Source: Osmia lignaria lignaria (Eukaryota; Arthropoda; Insecta; Hymenoptera; Megachilidae). From it: 64,000 bases of DNA. The first letter of the stretch is position 1. Each line of letters begins with the position of its first letter. Shown in pieces: positions 1 to 12,188 of the stretch. The stretch is from positions 6,255,501 to 6,319,500 of the forward strand of contig NC_135040.1 in NCBI RefSeq assembly GCF_051020975.1. The letters are read 5' to 3'. The notes under the pieces are model-generated. The model did no database searches, was not told the origin of the DNA, and saw only the letters and a program-made list of their open reading frames with translations. A program made the translations under genes and the position numbers.

Positions 1-2728
1 AACAGTTACTTCCTTTTTTAGTTTTTTCATACGATTTTAATTCATAGTTTTATAGCTATAAACAAAATGTCTATAGAATAGATTATTTATGCAACCTATC
101 ATATAATTCGACATCTAAAAATTCATTAAAATTTCTATATTTTTAAAAAAGCCGCCAAAACAAGTAGCGCCATCTATTCTCCGGTGCTCTAACCGAGCTT
201 CCTGATTTCGCTGATAGGGAGCGCACAAATTACTCCTAATTATAGTTCTTTTTATCAACACCAGAGATGCCACCATAGCAAAATTGCTACCTGCTGGCGG
301 GGAAAATACAAATAACTTTGTATTTTTATTAGTATTTACTTTTTGTTTATTGTTATCAATAATTTAAACTTTGTGGTATATATGGAATTCTATTCCTCTA
401 CATGGTTATTTTTTCCGGGGCTACCTACGGAAAGGGAAGGCTATGGGGAAATAAACACTACACTACTACAGTTTAATTTATTATAATATATTTAAATATA
501 GTATTAGTTGAAAAATATATACAATGTAATGAATAAAAATTAATAGTATGAATTTCGAAAACAACTGTATCTAAATAATTACTTAATGTCATTTTGCTGT
601 AAGTTATACATAGCAGGGGGCTTCTGAAAAGTAGATTCTGATATAATTTCATAAATAAATTTTGTTTATGATTTCTATAATTAGGCACAAAGTATATAAT
701 TAATACAAAAAAAAATTGCATCTTTGTATGTAATGTTTACTTTACAAGATTTCAATATGAATATGGGTACTCATCTGCTTAGCAGGAAGTACCATTTTCT
801 TAGGAACAGCACACTAACAGTTTTTTGTCTTACTCACTGGACCTTGTTATATACAATATTATCCCTATAAATCTATGTACCATCAATGTACACCTATTAC
901 TAGGTGGTATAGAAACACAGTCTTAAACTCATTATTTTTTCTTTCAATATATGTACAAGATCTTATTGTAAAATGAAGTTTGACCAGTAATGATAATAAA
1001 TTTTTGTACTGTAGTAAGTTCATTTACAATTTGAAATATTTATTATGTGAAAAAAGAATTGTCGGTGTTATATATACAATAACAAATCGATGTGTTCCAT
1101 GTAAAATTAGTGCAATAATTAAAAGTAAATTATACAATTTTTGTAATTTACTCGTACAGAAATAGAAAATTTAACAAGAATTTTTAATAATGATACACTG
1201 AGAACTGTTATTCGAAGAAGTATATAGTTGCCCCCTGTTTATCTTATATTAAAAAATAAAAAATAAATTATAAATTAATTATAATTAATAATGTGTATAT
1301 ATATATATATATCAATTACATACAAATGTTACAGAATCGAATAAGATTCAATAAATATAAATTCTTTTAATCCCTTTTTTTTTAATTTGGTCTGTATATG
1401 CTAAAAATGTGAGGAATTTTATCGATCATTATTTCTCATATACTTATTTCCAAAGTTTACTGTATGGCACACTCTCATTTGTCAGAAAACGATTTTTAAA
1501 TCGTTATACACATTAGTAAGTGACGTGCATATATCTATATACATGCACGTTTAACCAAAATCTTAATTATAATAGAGCTAATTAGGTCTGAGCCTGATTT
1601 TACCTTACATTTCTCTACTTCTGTATTATTTACCCAATTTATACATAATATAAATTTCTTTGGTCTTAAGTTTTGCTTTGTTTTGTATTCTAAGTTTACA
1701 TATAAATCATATAATTCTAAAATACTTTGTAAAGTGGTCATAGATTGTTGCAATCACTGGTTAAAAAAAAACTTTTCTCGTGATAACTAACGAATTAACG
1801 TATATAATTATAGAAACATTGCACAAAGCAAAATAAGATGTGATTCTTTTTTGCAATTCATTTAATCATTTACAATATAAAATTTAACTAATAATCATTT
1901 ATAAAACTATATAACAAATACTTGAATATTTCTGATAACATTTGTAGAAAAAAATTTTGACTATTTTTAGCATACTATTCTAATTCTATTAATGTAAGCA
2001 ACTAAAATAATAGACAATGATTTGTAAATATCCTGATTACATATTGATCTGATATTCAATGATTAAATACATTTTAGGTGTCCCTAGATAAGCGTTGCTT
2101 TAAATAATTTATAAATGATAGAATACATGAAAAATTTGTTGGTATTAAAAATCATTTTCTGTCATTTCTTTGATTTCCTTTTACAATATGTTTGTTGTAC
2201 TATCAAATTTTATATAAAAAAAAAAATATTTGTTTCTTATAATATTTTCTATCATTTAACAATTATTTAAAAACGTACTTATCTACAGACACCATCCAAT
2301 CAGGTATTGAAACAACCTCATGACTATCTACTGTACATTGAAATTTTGTAGCACACAACTTTTCTTTTTTAACGTTAAATTACAGTGTGCATTCATATAA
2401 AACATAGCATGCATTTAATACATGTAATACTTTACTGGCAAAATATATATACAATATGTTCCGTATTAAGCTCATAAGCCATTGAAGATTCTACTTTGTT
2501 GATCAAATGAACGATGAGTTATTCAACTTTTAACTTGTTCGAAATAATAGTATTTAAATTTATTATTGTTACTATTATTAAAGTATAAAAAATCTTTTTC
2601 TCGAGTAACAGCAGATTTAGTTAAGAAAATATTTTGGCGCGTCGTAAGATTTCTCTTGCTCACACAACGACAATCTTATGATTGTTACCATTTGGCAAGA
2701 GAACATAATAGACACGCTTCCCCTTATC
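1..2728. other. AT-rich non-coding stretch, probable 3' UTR/flank of the ZAD zinc-finger gene
   Basis: No reading frame here looks like protein: the open stretches are short, AT-driven and low in complexity. A minus-strand AATAAA (TTTATT at 2559-2564) lies about 170 bp past the stop of the minus-strand zinc-finger gene and could be its poly(A) signal. A (TA)n run sits near 1296-1312. Around 161-183 there is a GCGCCATCT word like those in the satellite near 16 kb, but it is isolated. Confidence 0.5.
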
Positions 2729-5158
2729 TCATTGAAACTCTTGCATATTACTATGATATTGGTTATTGAATGAACCATTTGATTGTTCATTTCTTTCAAT
2801 AACACTTTGCATTTCAACCGTTGATCCACTGTTAGGTTGTCCATTGGTACTATTTAAATTTCCAGAATTAGTAACTATGTTAACATTGTTTGTAGTATTA
2901 GATTGTTGCGTCTGTTGCTGTTGTTGTGGTTGTTGTTGTTGCTGCTGCTGCTGTTGCTGTGGTTGATGGCCATTCGCAGCATTCTGGGCAGGATTATTAT
3001 TATTCCTATTCTTAGGTCTATGCCGAAGCTTGTGAGTGTCGAGACTTTGTTTTACAGAGAATCCCTTGTGACAGATATCACACTTGAATGGTAATGGAAC
3101 CTGACAATTTACATCATCCGCGATAGCCGACGATGCATGAGCTGCTAAATGCATCGAATAATAATGCTTGACCACAAATGATTTCCCACAAACTTCACAA
3201 ATATACGGGCCAGATACGCCATGCGTTTTACGATGTTTGTGAAGATTGTCCTTACGAGAGAAGCTTTTACCGCACATTTCACAGTCATGCATCTTTTCGC
3301 CTGTATGAGACACAGAGTGTCTAACTAAATGTTCTTTGCGACTAAATGCTTTAGTACATGTAGTACACACATAAGGACGTTCACCGGTATGTAATTTTCT
3401 ATGCTGGTAAAGATGTTCTTTCCGCTTAAACGGTTTACCACAAACGTCACAACTGAAGGAATTGGTACTAGTTTGTAAATTATCTTCTTTGATAGCACTA
3501 CCGTCAGATGTTTCACTTAAAAGATTTTGAACAGAGCAACTGTGACTATTCAGTTGACTTATAGAGGAAAAAATTTTACCACAACCCTTACAAGTACTAT
3601 CCCTATGAGTTTGCGATATAACTTGAGGATTCACTGTGATTAAAGAGGTCGGTTCAGGTCCTGATTTAATTCTCAGAAACTCTGATATCTGCCCGATCGA
3701 GTTACGAGACATTGAATCGTCTGATTTGTTATAATCTTTAAATTCCTTTCCCTCCTCTCGAACAGTTTGCGTAACCAAAGGTGTGTCTTTAAATCCCAAA
3801 TTTAAAAATACTTCTGGCGCGCCTTGTACGGTCGTATAACTTTGTACGTTTTGCACTGTACCTTCATCTTTTTGAGTTTCAGATTGTACTTTTTGGATAA
3901 TTTGCTGATTTTGTTTAGGATTCGAATCGACCTTTAAAACAATGTTATTATTTTGATGTACTACTTGAGTTTGAGATTCTTGCTTTACAGGAAATTCTTG
4001 TTGCGAGGAAATCTGTACTTGTTGCTTTTCAATTTGTTGAAGCTGTCTGTGTTGCTTTTCGTACTCTCTTTGCTGTCTTTGTAACTGTTGAATCTGTTGT
4101 GTTATTTGTGATTGATTTTGTGGCTGTTGCTGCTGCTGCTGACTAACCTGTGTTTGATTCGGTTGCTGAGATATTTGTCTTTGTGGTTGTATTTGTTGAT
4201 TTATAGGATTATGATTTTGAATTTGACTTTGCACTTGTTGAATTTGTGAGTTTGGACTTTGTTGATCATTTATTTGATTTTGTGTTTCATTTGATTGTTG
4301 AGGCGATACTTGCTGCGAGGTTTGTTGCTGATAACTATAATGTGTTTCCGCAGTTGCTTCTACTACAGCAGCTGCCATACCCCCAGGTTGCATCTAAAAT
4401 ACATAACTGTCATTAATTTATCAAAAAAATAATGAGTACCGCAATGTAACAATATTTTTGTGTTTAACAAACCTGCATAGCACATTTATATTGTTGAACT
4501 CTAGCTTGAACTCCACTGATAATTTGAATATTTGAAGTATTTATGTTGCTAACAACAACAGGTTGCTGATGCTGTATTTGTTGATCATTATTAACTAGTT
4601 GATTTCCTGCAGAGGATGTTACCTTTTCCATGGACTTTAACATTTCATTGTCAGGTGTTGCAGATCTATCTTTCTCTGTACTCTTTACATAAACCTTACC
4701 CTCTTTTAGGAAATCTTCAGAGAATCTTAACGAAGTAAAATATGATTCTAGCATACCTTCTGCATTAACAACAGTTTCTCTAAACTCAATGAAATTTTCC
4801 AATTTCTTTACACACTCATGGCAAACAATTTTTGGCAAAGAATCCTCCTCGAGAACCTTGAAATATTTATTAAATTATACATATTATTTATTGATGCAAA
4901 TCAATTAATACTACATTTCTAAATTGGGCTTATGCTACAAAGGATAGCCTCTGTTTTATAACCAACATTTTTAAAAACCATTTCTAATTAACATACATAC
5001 AAAATATATAGCCTCACCTGGATCGGTAAACATGTTTGAATCTTTGTTTGAAGTTGCCGTCTACGACCTTCCTCCCGGAAAATGTTCATTTTATTTCCCT
5101 CACTGCTAGTACACAATCTGCACAGTTCGTAATAATTCACTCTTCGATATCCAGACAT
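2729..5158 (-). CDS. ZAD-domain C2H2 zinc-finger transcription factor, glutamine-rich
   Basis: Three coding exons join in phase 0: 5018-5158, 4473-4856 and 2729-4393, giving about 729 residues. The N-terminus has the zinc-finger-associated domain (ZAD) signature: CRLC at residues 14-17 and CHEC in exon 2, separated by the first intron. ZADs are insect-expanded dimerisation modules. Exon 3 begins with about 180 residues very rich in Gln. It continues with one lone C2H2-like finger (about residues 443-460), then a run of five C2H2 fingers (about 490-650) with TGEKP-type linkers in the first part, and a polyQ/Asn tail. The product is expected to be a nuclear DNA-binding protein; its target is unknown. 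The start at 5156-5158 is chosen because MSGYRRVNYYELCRLC fits the ZAD N-terminus. The gene is head-to-head with WASp. ZAD-ZNF genes evolve quickly, so I do not name an ortholog. Confidence 0.9.
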
Positions 5159-6027
5159 TGTTTTCCCGCGGAAAACTTAATTGCGCGACCTTAAGAAAAT
5201 CGCGAGTAACTTTCCTTTTATAGAAATATACTCGTAGCAATGATCACTATTGCGCTATCATCGTTGACGATGCTATTTTGCATACAAAATAAGATCCCGC
5301 TTGATATCGCATTTCTGAGACTACGTGAATTGTACCCGTGGCCATTTGCAGTTTGTGATTATAGCGACAATGAACGATAACGAAACGCGCTAAAAATTCA
5401 AATCTATTTGTAAACTACACAAACACATGCAGGTTTAAAAATATTAAAGGAACTTTAATTACAACGTATGATTATAAATTAATTCATACATGATTTCAGA
5501 ATTTATATCGCTTACATATAATCAATGACAAGTGGATAAAATTCATTTTTATTAGTATGTCACTGCTTCAATTTTTAGAACAATCGTTCTTTAGCGATAG
5601 AAACTTAAAAAAAGTAATATAAGAAGTTTATTTATACAATTCTTTATTCGAAATATGTTTCATACGAAATAAGAATTCATGTTTTTACAAAGAATATTTT
5701 TTATAATAATAATTCGTGGTCTGGGCTCCCATCTATGCTCGGGAAGATATCGAATGAGGAAACGTGGAACATTGAACCGGATAGATGAAAATGTCATCAC
5801 CAACTGGTGGAGTTTCCTGTGGGGATAGTATCGGGAATAAGTTTGGTGGGTAGTGATTGATTATTTTTATTCTGTGGATTTCATGTCAGTACATGCACGT
5901 AGTTAACAAAAATGCGTGAAAACGAAATATGTTGATGTTAAATTATGAGAAAAAATCTATTGATCGTGAGAGAACGTGGTAGGAAATATCACGGTGCGAT
6001 AGTGCGAGGATCCTAACCTTGTTAAAA
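5159..6027. promoter_or_regulatory. Shared intergenic region between divergent ZAD zinc-finger and WASp genes
   Basis: About 870 bp separates the two start codons, which point away from each other. The stretch near 5160-5400 has more CpG-containing words than the AT-rich DNA around it. It must hold both 5' UTRs and probably a bidirectional promoter. I see no clear TATA box, and transcription starts cannot be placed. Confidence 0.5.
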
Positions 6028-8529
6028 ATGAAGTCAGGCACCATGGACAAACATAGAGGCTCGACACTTCTGAAATTGGAAGAAAACGAGCAAGTCTTCC
6101 AATTAATAGGAAATCGGTGCCAGGTAAGAATTATTCTCACGGTCAACTTTTCTCGCTAATACGGTAATTCTTATTTTACCTGACTGATTTTGACCTAAAT
6201 TTTGTCGATCGACAGATATAGATAAACACATATTGTCATTTCTATTTTCACATTATTTGCAAATTTTCTTCTGCCAATATTCCAGCTAAGCCTTTGTTTA
6301 TCTTATCTGTTACTCGTGTAATACCTATATCAATTTTGAATGTTTAACATCGACATATTTAATAACGTAAAATAAAATTCCGAAATTACGAAATGGAATT
6401 TAAATGGAAGTATTGATTTAGTACTTTTAAATAATATCGTGAATTATTAAATAGAAAATATTTCACAGCATTGAAAGTGTATGTTTAATGTTAGGTATTA
6501 GTCATGGGTGAATCAAATGACATCAGAGGACTCATAAGTATGCAGAAGTCTTCCATTGAATAGTTAAATATTTATGTTAAATAAATTTTTCATGCTTACA
6601 CTTTGTTGTTTGCACATTCATTGAAAATATAATAATACCTCCATAAAGATTTATATTACATTTTTAAAAATTATTTTTTAGTGTCTAGCAGCTGGAGTTA
6701 TACAGTTGTATCTGACAGAACCACCGTTACATAAAGAATGGATAAAAAAGACTACAGGTATTATAACATTGATAAGGGATAATCCTAGACGTAGTTTCTT
6801 CCTTCGTTTATATTGCTTACAAAGGAAAGCAATGTTATGGGAACATGAGGTTTACAATGCAATGGACTATAAAGCACCATTGACATACTTTCATACATTT
6901 GAAGCAGAAGATTGCATGGCTGCTTTTAATTTTGCAAGTGAAACTGATGCTGTTACTCTAAGGTAATTTGTGGTAAAAGTTAAGGGAAAGTGCTATTAAG
7001 GTATTGTAAAAAATGTGGAGTAACTATAAATTGTATTTAGGAATATTCTTCTTGGTAAATTGAATGCCAAACGTCAAAGAAGACAACAAAGGAGATCTAA
7101 AATAGAAGGAGAAGGTCAACATGGTGCAACATTACCCTGGAGGAATCAGAGTAACACATCACCCGCTGCGTTTAGCACAGGATCAACTTCTAATTTATTA
7201 AACGGAACCCCGGCTACGATTGACGTCAATAGGAGTGCGTCAAGTAGTTCTATATACAAAACTAAAAAGAAAAAGCGGGATAAAGCGAAAAAAAAATTAA
7301 CAAAAGATGACATAGGTCCTCCATCTAATTTTAGGTGGGGAGTTTATAAAATAATTACAGCACCATTTCTTTAACAACATCAAATAAATTCTCACGTTTA
7401 TTTTAATGTTTTTAGACATGTTATGGGCTGGAATTCTAATAACAAAGGAATGGATTTAGAGCCGCTTGATTTACATTTAAAAATTTTCCTTGATAAAGTA
7501 GGAGTATCAGAGCATCAATTCAGGAATCAAGATACGCGCAATTTTATTTATGATTTTATCGAAAAGAATGGCGGCATGAGTGCCATTCGGGAAGATATTT
7601 CTTCGTCTATTTCGAAAGGTAACACACAACAACAGCAGTCACAACAGCAACAACATCAACCATTACAACAACAACAACAACAACCTCCAGTTGCACCTCC
7701 AAGACAGGAATATCCTCCTCCAGTTCCTGCGAGAACGATACCTGTTGGTATACTTTGTACGACATTATATGTTCCTTGTGAAAAGATGAATCAGCTTAAC
7801 GAAGCAAATTTTTTTTTTACAGCATCAAACAAGAAGTGCTCCTCCGTTACCTCCAAGCCGGTTAAACGCACCTTCGACACCGCCAAATGCACCGCTTACT
7901 GCGCCCCCAGTACATAGAACATTACCATCTCGACCGCCCCCAGTTTCTTTAACTGCGGCACCATCACTGCCACCGCCTCCACCTCCGGCTCCACCAGCTC
8001 CAATTCCACCATCCAGAAATAATTCAACCGCACCTGTCCCGCCTCCACCTCCATTGCCTAATTTAATAAATACCAATGAAGGAACTGTGAATACGAGTGC
8101 TACCAATAATAATAATCATAGTAATAATAATAATAACGAAGAAAGCGCTGACCCTAGATCAATGCTCATGCAGTCTATAAGAAGTGGCACTACACTTAGA
8201 GTTGGTATCAGAACAAAGAATATAGATACTGCCACTGAATTTTATTATTAATATTGTATAAATTTACGTTACAGAAAGTTGATAAACCTGAAACAAAACC
8301 AGCACCTGCTGTTGGGGGTCCTAGGAATGCTTTATTGGAACAAATTCGTCAGGGAGTTGAATTAAGGCCTGTTGCGAACGAGGTAAAATCTAAAACGACA
8401 CCGGCATATCAAGGCGGATTAGCTAGTGCTTTGTCCAGAGCTCTTGCCGAGCGATCAAGTGCAATCCATAGTGAAAGTGATGATTCGACTAGTGAAACCA
8501 GCGAAGATGATGACGAATGGGATGATTAA
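6028..8529 (+). CDS. WASp: Wiskott-Aldrich syndrome protein homolog (WASp/N-WASP)
   Basis: Six coding exons: 6028-6123, 6682-6962, 7041-7334, 7416-7743, 7823-8200 and 8275-8529, giving about 543 residues. Domains in order: WH1/EVH1 (about 15-125, with conserved DNPRRSFFLRLYCLQ and FHTFEAEDC); a Lys-rich basic patch (KTKKKKRDKAKKK); CRIB/GTPase-binding domain (about 215-285, with IGPPSNFRHVMGW); a Gln-rich then proline-rich linker; two WH2 motifs (about 443-461 and 475-490, each with the I-R-x-G-x-x-L-R core); and an acidic tail ending DDDEWDD with the conserved Trp. The protein links Cdc42 and PIP2 to Arp2/3-driven actin branching at membranes. Frames across introns 4 and 5 join only if the donors are CCT|GTTGGTAT and AGA|GTTGGTAT. 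AATAAA words at 8545 and 8571 lie just past the stop. Confidence 0.95.
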
Positions 8530-11500
8530 TTCAAGTAAGATAAAAATAAATACTGAATTATATGGAAATTAATAAAATGTTTCTAATTAGTATATGATGT
8601 ACTATTCCAGATGAAATATGCAATTCGAGGAATACAATAATATACCACTGTGATAAATCTGCTATTGATAAACATGTAAACAGAATAGCTACTATAAATG
8701 TATAATGTAACGATTTTGAATTTGAATTATCCAAAGAAGAATGAAAATCATATAAATGTTCTGAAAAGGGAAAACCACTTAAACATGTTATCAAAAAGTA
8801 AAGCACAATTAAATGGATAGGGCAGGTAAGGGCAGAATAAAGATTTATAATTATCTTGAAAAGAAATTTTTTCAAACAAATTTACTAAAGTAAATAGAAT
8901 ATTATGCAGTATAATAGGTATATAAAAGATGATATTTCGTTCCGTATTATTTATTTATGTAAACTGATATTTATCAAGTAAGAAAGCATGTATAGCCTGG
9001 TAACGCGTTTTATAAGGAGTATTAAGTGAAAAAATCTTGCATAATTGCATTAACAAATTTTATGTAAGTTTAAACAGCAGCATAATTTGTTTATAATAAT
9101 CAAAAAACTTGCCCTAATTGGCCCTGCCCAGTATGTGCAACTTGATGTATGCGTAATTTTAAGTTAGTAATGACATTAGTGTGAAACGTAATTCTACGAT
9201 AAGACAAACATAAACGCAGTATTTCCAAATTAATTGGAATAGATCAAATTGAATAGAGTGAAGAAAAAGTATTAGAAATGTTATTATATTATTTCAGCAT
9301 AATACTCTATAAAGTTGCAATATTGAATATGGTACATCGAAAAAGTTTTAATTTATAGGAATTTCACTTAACATTTCAAAAGATATATCTACAGGTACCA
9401 CTGTACAGGTCGACTTATACCAACTGACATGTAAAGGAAAGAACTATCTGTTTCCAATACTCCTTCCTTGAAAATCATTTTAAGTCATCTAAATTACGGC
9501 TTTGCATCTAGTCGTTTATGAAGCTAAAGTAGACGTTTTAAGGCATTTTCAAAGTCTTTAAATGACTTCAGAATTAGGTGTGGATAAATTAAAAAAAATA
9601 GCTTCTCTTTTAATTTTTTATTCCTTAATTTATTACATTAAGTTCAACATCGTCGGCCTTCGTTATATATACAGGAACCAGGAGAAAAGAAAAGTTGTTT
9701 CATAGGATACAGAAAGGAACTAATTATAAGTGAGTTTTCATTGCACGATAACTAATTTAAAACGGCGCATCAAACGATTCTTGAATATCCTATTAAAGTA
9801 TGTATAAACTACGATGTAGTAAGAATTTTATATTTTCACGTGTGTGATATAGGTATCAAGTTCGCGGAAGTGAAGCGCAAAACAGAAAAATTGTCAGCGG
9901 GAATGTATGAAGCACAAGATAGAGTTATGCCACTATGGAGCAATCCTAGTCACACCAGAAAAGAAAGAAACGAAAAGAATGTGTTAATTATTAGTTATTG
10001 TATTTTTATTATATTCTATGCAATATTATCTAACTTAAATATACCGATACGAAGGGATCACTTCGACTGATTGAAAATCACACGTTACAGGATTTGTTCA
10101 GCTGCTTCAATTTTTAATCAAGCGTAATCAAGAAAGGAGCTATAACTATATTTGTTAACTAGAGTAAAGAGAAAAATAGTGACAAATGTTTTAAAAATAA
10201 TAAAAAAAAAAGACTTGTTATAGATGAGCTAATAGTGTATGAGAATAAGACTCGAGAGGATTACAAATTCTACAATTGATTAATACATTAGAAGTATTGT
10301 TGTATTTAAGAAAGAGAAAGACCTATAATGGACATGTATTTTTGTCCACTTTCCAGAGGTACATATGGACATGTTACAAATCGTATTAGGTTTGTATTAT
10401 GACTACCAAATATGAAAAAAACTATGAAAAACATACATCAGTTTACTTTAACGCGCAACTTCCTCTTACCGTATTATCATTTTCTTCTTTTATTAAGTAG
10501 ATTTACGTATAAATTATAGCGCAAACTTTATGAACTAATACAGAACGAATGTTTCTTCTTCATGATTCATCAGAGAAAAAATGATGTTTCTATAGAAATG
10601 AAGGATTTTATAGAATAAAAAGAAATCCGAGTTTGTTGTGTGTAAATAGCTTTAAAGAAAACGTTAAAATAATGTTTATATTATTTATTTAATAGTCAGC
10701 TTTCTTATATATACATATGAAAGTTAGATTAAGTAGGTCAGAAACATATTGGTTGTACAAAATGGATCTAACTAAATATTTTTGCTGTGAATACAAATTA
10801 AAGTTATACGTGCGTGTAATTTGCGATTAATAATTCAAATGAAATTTCAAATTTCTTACTTGAACTTAATTTGTAACGACAGACACTTTATTTGTGACAT
10901 TTTTGTAATTGTTAGGTATGCAGAAAAAGGAACATATCAAAATCTTAGGAGCATTTAAATTTGCATTTAATTAAAGTACCTCATGAGAGAGAAACTTGAA
11001 TATTCTGCAACAAACAGAAGATAATGGAAATGGGTCTAGATGAATACAACTACATTATTCTAGTAGAAGACTAACTTCCTTTAAAAAAAAAAAAGAGCTC
11101 ACAGGTAAATTAGCTTCTCTAACAAATTGTAATCCTTAAAAATTTATACTATCTCATTTTTTTGTAACTAAAATTGTTAAATCTATTAACGACTTCACTA
11201 ATTAATTCATTAGTTATTAAACTAAGATTAGCAAAAATCAATCGTCTTTATTCTGTAACAAATCAAAAAGTTATAAATAGAAAACCATACTGAATATTTT
11301 TGTGTGTTGAAATGGTACCAAATATTCATTGCAAAGATTATTTATTTGTATCTCCAACAGACTTACATTAAATAATATATTTACAGATCTAATGATATTT
11401 TAATATAAAATTTCAACAGAATATTCATTATCTTATCAACTATGTATATAAAAGTATAAAAAACTTAACTACATCAGTTTTACGCATATACAAAAGGGCC

Positions 11501-11564
11501 GTTTTTAAATCGCATTATGCAAGAATAGAGAGCCACTGAATTATTGCCTAATTATTCAAATTAT
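8530..11564. other. AT-rich intergenic/3' UTR region between WASp and ninjurin
   Basis: This stretch lies between two convergent genes and is AT-rich. It probably holds both 3' UTRs; a minus-strand AATAAA (TTTATT) at 11341-11346 could serve ninjurin. Apart from the weak candidate frame at 9850-10070, nothing resembles an exon. No RNA gene was recognised. Confidence 0.5.
9850..10070 (+). CDS. Possible orphan exon or short coding frame (weak)
   Basis: An open frame of about 73 codons follows an AG at 9851-9852. It starts with a charged stretch (EVKRKTEKLSAGMYEAQD, then PSHTRKERNEK) and ends with a hydrophobic segment that could cross a membrane (IISYCIFIIFYAILSNL). Its base composition is richer in G and C than the flanks, which is why I list it. 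I do not recognise the sequence, and no partner exon could be joined with confidence. It may be a terminal exon of an unannotated gene or chance. Confidence 0.2.
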
Positions 11565-12188
11565 TCACACGCCATTGCCTATTGTTTGTATCAATTGTGG
11601 TGAGGTAGAGGGGACAGATATACTAAACGCGGCTATGAATACATTTATAATTGTTATGAGAAAAACCCCAACTACCACGTAATTATTGATTCTTCTTGCA
11701 TTTAGTGATTTCGACTGTCCTTTTATGTCGAAGCGACCTTTGAAAATCAAACTGACTCCCACAGCAATCTAAAAGCAGAAGATTAAAATCATAAAGAAAT
11801 GAAAGGTACAAAATTCGTTGTAATCAATTTGTATATCATCAATTATCACGATCATTGTTAACAAAGGATATTTGATTCTTTGTGTCAGTAAGAATGATAA
11901 TCTTACCTGAAGCATAAGACTGATAATTATCAAAGACAAAATGATGAGGAACGTAGGGCTATACCGTTGATACTCAATTAGATACCTCAATTGATTCGCA
12001 TTGGCAGTAATTAAGGCAACGTCCATCATGCCTTGCGCGACCGTTTTTTTAGCGGCATAAGTGTTTGATTGTTTATACGCTTGAGACTTTTTGTCCGTCG
12101 TGTCGACGGATGGCACAGAATCCTTAATTACCACTTCTTCGATCATTTGTACTTCTAATTTCGGATCTATTTCTTTTTCCTCCTCCAT
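11565..12188 (-). CDS. Ninjurin-family membrane protein
   Basis: Two coding exons, 11907-12188 and 11565-11768, join in phase 0 to give about 161 residues, the usual ninjurin length. The acidic N-terminus (MEEEKEIDPKLE) is followed by the family hallmark NTYAAKKTVAQGMMDVALIT, then ANANQLRYLIEYQ. Two transmembrane helices follow, one split by the intron (YSPTFLIILSLIIISLMLQ then IAVGVSLIF) and the second near NNYVVVGVFLITIINVFIAA. Ninjurins are plasma-membrane proteins involved in homophilic adhesion; vertebrate NINJ1 oligomerises to rupture the membrane during lytic death, and insects usually have several members (Nij genes). Which insect paralog this is cannot be decided here. If the intron were retained, the frame would continue about 45 codons and stop. 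Upstream non-coding exons are possible. Confidence 0.9.

Noticed and set aside
7825..8106. Gly-rich minus-strand frame
   Set aside because: It is the antisense shadow of the proline-rich region of WASp.
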